Of a stretch of DNA of 64,000 bases, positions 57,701 through 64,000 are shown piece after piece. Numbering within the stretch: position 1 is the stretch's first letter; each line of letters begins with the position of its first letter. A program made the position numbers and the translations under genes. The notes beneath the pieces were generated by a model. The model was not told where the DNA came from. It searched no databases and saw only the letters and a list, made by a program, of their open reading frames with translations. The stretch spans positions 69,004,267-69,068,266 of the forward strand of contig NC_082689.1 of the NCBI RefSeq assembly GCF_949987515.2, read 5' to 3'. This stretch comes from Delphinus delphis. Lineage: Eukaryota > Chordata > Mammalia > Artiodactyla > Delphinidae.

Positions 57701-58489
57701 TTGTAAGTGCATGTGATACAGAATGCAGGAGGTAAACCCTTATTTTAAAGAAAAACTTATTACACTGTATTCTAAAAGTTTTGTTTGGGTCTAACATCTC
57801 AACGACAGTTTCCCAGAAAAAAATCTGGACCTTAAAATATTTTCCAACTGGAAACCAAATGTAGTCCAAGTGTTTGATGAAGCTTATGCAAGTTTCCCTA
57901 ATGGGACTGGCAGATCACTCATAAATATGAAGTAAATAGCATAGTAAACAAGCATAAAATTAAATGCATAGATTACAGGCAAAAAAATTTCAGCCACACC
58001 ATGACAGGATTCATGTACATGGATTCATTTAACACCAACCAAAAGCTTTGCTTACAAGTAACATTTAAGCAGTAGAATTTGAGATGAAAGGACATGAAGC
58101 TATTCTTTCCATGGGAAAGAAAAACAGTGTATGTATAATGTATTAATCAGGTTTTAAATTGGACTAAATTTTGCTCATCATAATGATGGGAGTATGTGCA
58201 AATACAAATACATGTGTATCAACTTCATCTATAAAGTCATCTAGGTATAATATAGATGGCGATAAATTAAGTTGATACAACTGTTTATTATTTTCATTTT
58301 TAAATTTTAATAGGATTTTATGACATGGTGAAAATTATTTGTATTAAGAAATCCATATACATCATTCTATTTCTAATTTCAAATTAACTTACAACTCATA
58401 TTGATTTCAAAACCCAACTTTCTATTTTTAGGAGGAAAATGAAAACAGAGAAGATACCATTATCAATACATTAGCTATTCACTTCATCA
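54731..58489. other. Unrecognised DNA
   Basis: A (CA)n run at 55954-55979 and a G7 run near 56650. No repeat family, exon or RNA recognised in about 3.7 kb. Confidence 0.4.
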
Positions 58490-58980
58490 GTTATTTAGGC
58501 ATTTCAAACCATCTGAAATTTAGTGGCTTAAAGGAAAAATCATTTGTTTGCTCATAATTCTGCAACTTGAAGTCAGCTTAGCTGGGCAGTTTTTTGGCTG
58601 GACTTGCCTGGCATTACTCACGATCAGATCAGTTGACTGGGGGTGGGACGTCTAGCATGGCTTTAGGTTTGAGGCCTGTGGTGAGATGGTAGAATGGCTG
58701 GGGGCGCTGGCTCTTTCTTTCCATGTGGCTCCTCTTCCAAGCTTCTTCAGAGCCTGGTGCTCTCAGAGTTCCAGAAGGACAGAAGAGAAGCTATGAGGCC
58801 TTTTGAGGTCTCATCTCAAAATTTGCACAGTGTCAACTCCTCCACATTCTATTTATCAAAGCAAGTTGATTCAAGGGGGTGAGGTAGGAAAGGGACTCTA
58901 CCCTTTGGTGAGCGGAGCATCACCTTGTAATAAGGACAGGAGGAATTTAGGGTCATATTTTGCAATCTATCACAATCATC
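58490..58980 (+). repeat. Ancient interspersed repeat, family not named
   Basis: 'tttagtggcttaaaggaaaa', 'ctcataattctgcaacttga', 'tccatgtggctcctcttcc', 'aagctatgaggccttttgagg', 'ctccacattctatttatcaaag', 'caaggggg', and a final 'tttgcaatctatcacaatc'. This order is that of a known dispersed mammalian repeat. Open frames within it are chance. Confidence 0.5.
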
Positions 58981-59373
58981 AAATTTAAAAAAGGAACAAT
59001 ACTTTGGTATATTAATAGTAACCCAAACATGAATACATAGGAAGAAAATCCTGTGAGTTTAAATTTTTATTTAAATAAAAGACTTTTATTGTGTAAAAGT
59101 CTATTTTACATCTGATAAACTGTTTTAAATATTCTGAGATTCTGGAAAAATCTTTCTATGGCTTTATGAAGTCACACACTTGTTGCATTTCTCTATAATA
59201 CATACAATTCCTTCCTTTAAAAAAAAAAAGTATACATAAGACTTGCCAACATGATCAATTCCAACACATTTCTAACCTGTTTAATACTAATCTAACAGTG
59301 TTCCTGAAAATTCTTGCTCTAAGTTTGGATCAACAAGATATGTCACAGCAAACTGTGCAATATTTAATCTTTT
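58981..59373. other. Unrecognised AT-rich DNA
   Basis: No feature seen apart from an A13-type run near 59219-59229. Confidence 0.45.
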
Positions 59374-59376
59374 ACC

Positions 59377-59388
<12 letters not shown>

Positions 59389-59409
<21 letters not shown>

Positions 59410-59602
59410 TGTGGTACGCAGGCCTCTCACTGCTGTGGCCTCTCCCGTTGCGGAGCACAGGCTCCGGACGCGCAGGCTCCGCGGCCATGGCTCACAGGCC
59501 CAGCCGCTCCATGACATGTGGGATCTTCCCGGACTGGGGCACAAACCCATGTCCCCTGCATTGGCAGGCAGACCCTCAACCACTGCGCCACCAGGGAAGC
59601 CC
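59389..59602 (-). mobile_element. CHR-type SINE (copy F, reverse)
   Basis: Complete reverse copy with a long T tail (about 59382-59410). The body has several CpG losses ('catgacatgtggg', 'ggcacaaacccat'), including box B. Target duplication acccagttctttttt (59374-59388) versus acccacttctttttt (59603-59617), with one mismatch. Confidence 0.93.
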
Positions 59603-59617
59603 ACCCACTTCTTTTTT

Positions 59618-59960
59618 ATGTAGTCATTTATCCAGTTGTGCCCATTTACACTAAAGACTATTATTCAGTCATATATTAGAGGATATTTTAGAAATTACTA
59701 ATCATTATCAAAAACTGAATTCAAATTTCATTTTCTCCCCAAATCTGAATTATTAGAATAAAAATCTAAATGTGATTAGATGTATCCAAGTTTGGAAAAA
59801 GTGGGTTTTTAAATATACTACACTTTTAAATGTTTTATATGCTACATTTTCTTATATTTTATTAAACAGAGACAATTCCTCAACTGTTGCTTTATGAAAA
59901 GAAATTTGCTACTCATGGGTCAGGAGTGAGACTGTGAGAGATATAGTTAAGAATAAACAG
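59618..59960. other. Unrecognised AT-rich DNA
   Basis: No repeat family or exon recognised. Confidence 0.4.
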
Positions 59961-60362
59961 ATCCTATATGGAATCTAAAAAAAAAACAAAAAACAAAACG
60001 GTTCTGATGAACCTAGGGGCAGGACAGGAATAAAGATGCAGACATAGAGAATGGGCTTGAGGACACAGGGAGGGGGAAGGGTAAACTGGGATGAAGTGAG
60101 AGAGTGGCATTGACATATACGCACTACCAAATGTAAAATAGATAGCTAGTGGGAAGCAGCCACATAGCACAGGGAGATCAGCTCATGCTTTGTGACCACC
60201 TAGAGGGGTGGGATAGGGAGGGTGGGAGGGAGACGCGAGAGGGAGGAGATATAGGGATATATGTGTACGTATAGCTGATTCACTTTGTTATACAGCAGAA
60301 ATTAACACACCATTGTAAAGCAATTATGCTCCAATAAAGATGTTAAATTAAAAAAAAAAAAA
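59961..60362 (+). mobile_element. 5'-truncated L1 3' UTR (copy 1 subfamily)
   Basis: About 400 bp nearly collinear with 16700-17085: 'cctaggggcaggacaggaataaagatgcag' parts, 'tagctagtgggaagcagcc', the G-rich block (60205-60230) and 'ctccaataaagatgtt' plus A13. A possible very short target duplication is 'aacaga' (before 59961 and after 60362); it is weak. Confidence 0.9.
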
Positions 60363-60689
60363 CAACAGAGTAAAGTGATCCTGACCGAAAGAGTTTACAA
60401 TCTACCAATGGTAAGATATAAGCACAAAAACAATGCAAACATGTTCAGAAAATAGAAATCAAGAAACATACAACCTTCAAAGTTATCACATTTATGTTTC
60501 CAAATTGGTCACTTTTAAATCTGCTGGTTGAGAGGAGTAAATTGAGAAGGGAAAGAACAAGGAAAAAGCCCGCTCCCAACACCTAAAAGTCACCGTCTGG
60601 AGCACTACAGCACAGGCCAGCCTAGTCTTTGCTGGTGCCCAGAAGTGTGGTGGTTGATAAGTATTCTCTCAGATTCTCACGTCTTTTTT
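60363..60689. other. Unrecognised DNA
   Basis: No feature recognised. Confidence 0.4.
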
Positions 60690-60835
60690 TCTACAAACAC
60701 TTTCATTGACATCCGTATTCTCAGTAAATTCTACAACACTCAGTGAGACAGTTAGAACCCTTGTTTAACAGATTAAGCAGCTGGAGATGAATTAGGGAAA
60801 GTAACTTGCCCAGAGCTAAACAAAAAATTAAAATG
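60690..60835 (-). repeat. MIR fragment (reverse) hosting a SINE
   Basis: 'gtttaacagattaagcagctgga' and 'agtaacttgcccagagctaa' match MIR antisense core. The SINE at 60836 interrupts its right end. Confidence 0.5.
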
Positions 60836-61048
60836 GGGCTTCCCTGGTGGCACAGTGGTTGAGAGTCTGCCTGCCGATGCAGGGGACACAGGTTCGTGCC
60901 CCAGTCCAGGAAGATCCCACATGCCGCGGAGTGGCTGGGCCCGTGTTCCATGGCCTCTGAGCCTGTGCGTCCGGAGCCTGTGCTCCGCAACAGGAGAGGC
61001 CACAACAGTGAGAGGCCCACATACCGCAAAAAAAAAAAAAAAAAAAAA
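60836..61048 (+). mobile_element. CHR-type SINE (copy G)
   Basis: Complete forward copy with a long pure A tail (about 61027-61054). Box A reads TGGCACAGTGG and box B GGTTCGTGCCC. Many CpGs in the body have become TG or CA, which suggests greater age than copy B. Target duplication aaaaaattaaaatg is at 60822-60835 and 61049-61062. Confidence 0.95.
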
Positions 61049-61224
61049 AAAAAATTAAAATGACATAAATTAGGGCAAAACCTAGGCCCTGTGCTCATTC
61101 CATTGCTTTTTTCTTTCTATATCGAGCAAATTGGAAGCAGTATTGGTGGGTAAAAGCTTAATTTTTCAATAGCATGTGTTAGTTCACAAACACTACAAAA
61201 TGTAGTGGCTCTGAGGTATCATAC

Positions 61225-61345
61225 TATGTGACCATAAGATCTAGATTCCTCAGCTATCATAGTTTCCTCATGAGGTAATGTATGTAAAAACCAAAGGATG
61301 GGTTCTAGCATGTGGTAGTTTCTAAATACCTCCATTCTTACCATA
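61225..61345 (+). repeat. MIR-like fragment
   Basis: 'gtgaccataagatctagattcctcagc', 'catagtttcctcatgagg' and 'gttctagcatgtggtagttt' follow MIR order loosely. Confidence 0.4.
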
Positions 61346-63094
61346 GCTCTAGGATTTAGGTCACAAGACCAACTCTCACCGTTTTATAACAAGCCCTTTT
61401 TGGTTATTTCAAGAGCTAAACCACTTTGGGTGGTATCTGAGGTACAAATTCTTGGCTCCAAAGTGTATTAGATCTTCGTTCATTTCTCAAACTAGGGTCT
61501 AAGTCTCTTGGAAGTTCAAGGACATATTCTTGAGGATAAGCAGATACTCTGCAAGAATTATTTTGACCTTATTGAACGTGCTAATATAAAAACAATGGAA
61601 ATTGACTTAATACATGTATGATGTTTTCATCCCATGAAAACCAAGAAATTTCACATTGTGCTTTGTGAAGGAAGGTTTTACAGAATGTAAAGTAAATCAT
61701 CACACAGCATAGTAGAGGCCTATAGACATGTTTCCACAATTCTAAATACAGTAAGTTCTGAAAGCCAAAAAAAAAAAAAAAAATTAAATAAGTGCTTTTG
61801 ACTCATTTGTTAGCAAACTTGACCTGTATAGACATGAGGTCACTTATAATTTTTATTTATATCTTTTACTGTGAATATGTATGTATTCATACATTATTAT
61901 GCAGAGATGGTAATATGCTTGATTATTGGGTACTGTCTCTTTCTAAAATCTGAAATACTTTGAATTCTAAAATAGATCTTGACCCAGTGGTTTCAAAGGA
62001 CAGGTTGTGCACCTGTATGTGTGTGATACCGCAAAGGAATCTGCATCAGGTGGACAGTGTGCTAGTCTTTACTTTTAATGACAGCTTTATTGAGACATTA
62101 GTGCCCTATTTTCATTGCTGGTGTTTTTCAGCAAGGCAACACCAACCATCATAATTAATTACTGATATTGATTTTGATTGTGTGGGTTTTTTGTTTTGTT
62201 TTGTTTATATTAAACTTATAAATGCATTTTGGTTGCAAGTGTGTTAAGAATTGTGGACATTTGAAATTAATCCTGAATTTTATGTCTTTAGATGTTTTCT
62301 ATATTATTATAATAAAAGTATTTTAGGTCAGCACTGAAAGGTTCACTAGGTATTTTTCTTTGCTTGTTTAAACACAGGCATATTAATCCTATTAACATTA
62401 TACTTAGCAACTAGAACAAGGATAACAAGGTAGTAGTTTGGAGTGATTTTCAACCTTTTAAAGCCTTGTGTACTGACAAAATTACTCTAGGGAAAATGTA
62501 GCTATAGCCTAAAATATGACTGTGATATTTTTCTATGTATCAGGGAAAACACTTTTTACTACTTGTAACATGATCATGAAAATATATCTATACTTTACAT
62601 GTAGTCTCTTTATTATAGGAAAATCCCAGTCCCTTTGCTGTAGGAAATCTGTATCTTCTCTTTGCAACAAACTAATATCCAGCCTATCTTTGCTACTAAC
62701 CATCTGGTCACCTACCTGAAGCATCTTTAGATTCTGGGAAATGAAAATTTCTCTAAATATATAGTAACTAACTACAAACAATTTATAGCTATTAGTCAAT
62801 CAGTCTTGTTTCAATGGTTGGGATGCTTTAAAACTTCAAAATTACAAACAGGGATGCAATTTTAAAATGTAGCATTTATTGCAGAAGTTGTCTCCATTGT
62901 CTCTGCCAAAAATAGATAATAAATATCTCACTCTTACTAAGCAACTAAAATGTAACATTTAAAACGCTACTCAGTGTGGGAAGATTTATAAGCAAGCAAT
63001 TATAGCAAACGCACATTGAGTTGTTGCTGGTTTTACTTTCTAGATACAGGTGTCACCTAATATCCAAGGCAATGATCCTAGAGCAATCTCTTTG
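61346..63094. other. Unrecognised DNA
   Basis: A17 run at 61769-61785 with no recognised element. No exon or RNA seen. Confidence 0.4.
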
Positions 63095-63200
63095 GTCCCT
63101 TTGATCTGAGGAAGAAAATGAGGTTTTGAGAGGCTTCATAGATTGTGTGTGGTCATGCAGCTAATTAGTGTCCGAGTCAAGTCCCCTCAATTTGAGTCCA
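63095..63200 (-). repeat. MIR fragment (reverse)
   Basis: 'gatctgaggaagaaaatgaggt', 'tgtggtcatgcagctaattagtg' and 'gagtcaagtcc' follow MIR antisense core. Confidence 0.6.
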
Positions 63201-64000
63201 AATGGTTGAAGTTTTGTTATCATTTGAAATGCCATGCTTTAAATCTAAGAAGGAAGTGACCTTATCTGTCCCAAAGCTTGAAGATAAATTGTCCCCAAGT
63301 GACAAAGCAGTAGTTGAGTCCAGGAACAAAGAGCGTGACTCAGCCAGACCCCCTTCAGCAGGGCTGGCTTCGAAGCTGAGTCACTGAAAATTAGATTGCA
63401 GAGTAAAGGCACTGTGCATTCCTGGCCTTAACCCACATGTGAAAGGACAGAAAGCCCCAACCTAATCATGAAATAGAGGAGTTTCTCTAAGGAGGCTTCC
63501 CACCAGTCCTAATATTTTATCCCTGCTAATCCTTACTAAAGGGTGAGATGCTAATGTATCACATCATACAAGAGAGTTCAATGTAATGCTTCTCAGGTTT
63601 ATTATGTTAAATTTTAATAAGGGATTCCAGAAGACCTTCTTCAGTTCTAAAAAAAGAATGACAGGTTGTTTAGGGCAGCACATCTCAGCCTAACATCCAC
63701 CAAACCAACCACTTAGGTAGCTAACTACGTGCAAGGCCAGATGGGGTCTTATGTCCTATCCCAGCAGAGATCATCTTGACCTTTTAGAATCACCTTTCTC
63801 ATAAATCTCAAATTGTGAACGACAGTATTGTGCAGCCATGCTTATCCAGCCCTGTCTAAACGGCCCTTCAGTTTATCCAGCCCATTTTGCTTTGCAAGCT
63901 GGCTTGTACATGGAGATCTCCCCAGTCCTTTCATCAGATGCTGTGTGCTTATTGTCTTCAAATGAGAAGCCTGAGGGGAACGAATAAGATTCCAACACAG
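63201..64000. other. Unrecognised DNA
   Basis: No repeat, exon or RNA recognised up to the window end. Confidence 0.4.

Overview
The window looks like non-coding nuclear DNA from a cetacean, most likely a toothed whale. The diagnostic evidence is seven copies of the tRNA-derived CHR-type SINE in its cetacean form: a 'gggcttccctggtgg' head, a Pol III box A and box B, a GC-rich body ending near 'gtaccgc', and an A-tail. Several L1 subfamilies with cetartiodactyl-type 3' ends support this. Between the repeats the DNA is AT-rich. I found no host exon, no cellular protein gene and no functional RNA gene. All recognisable coding sequence is L1 reverse-transcriptase or nucleic-acid-binding protein, and every copy is broken.

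Layout. 1-3.3 kb: mostly unrecognised, with one reverse-strand L1 3' end. 3.69-6.38 kb: a stack of nested retrotransposons (a twin-primed inverted L1, a second L1 3' end inside it, a SINE inside it, and an older L1 fragment carrying its own SINE), all tied together by one recurring target-site sequence. 6.4-11.3 kb: MIR/L2 relics, a short L1 3' end, and an ancient T-rich L1 remnant. 11.31-17.09 kb: a nearly full-length, dead L1 with a clear 15-bp target-site duplication. 17.2-28 kb: a 32-bp tandem hairpin repeat, two tandem L1MA-type 3' UTRs, two MIRs and a reverse SINE. 28-38.2 kb: two reverse SINEs and ancient L1 remnants that themselves contain younger insertions. 38.2-48 kb: mostly unique sequence, one hAT-type MITE, and TA and CT microsatellites. 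48.04-53.15 kb: a second long L1 in the same orientation as the first, with a more intact endonuclease region. 53.2-64 kb: MIR relics, other ancient repeats, two oppositely oriented SINEs and one more L1 3' end.

No genes act together here. The content is a record of retrotransposition, and the informative observations are insertion order, target-site duplications, structural rearrangements and sequence motifs inside the repeats. I found no undescribed biological system. The most unusual signals are the twice-used L1 endonuclease site at 3692/5947/6366, a (TA)20 microsatellite that appears to have grown inside one copy of a SINE target-site duplication at 37615, and a three-unit 32-bp hairpin tandem at 17223. 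Family names are from memory of repeat consensus sequences. Nothing was searched against a database.
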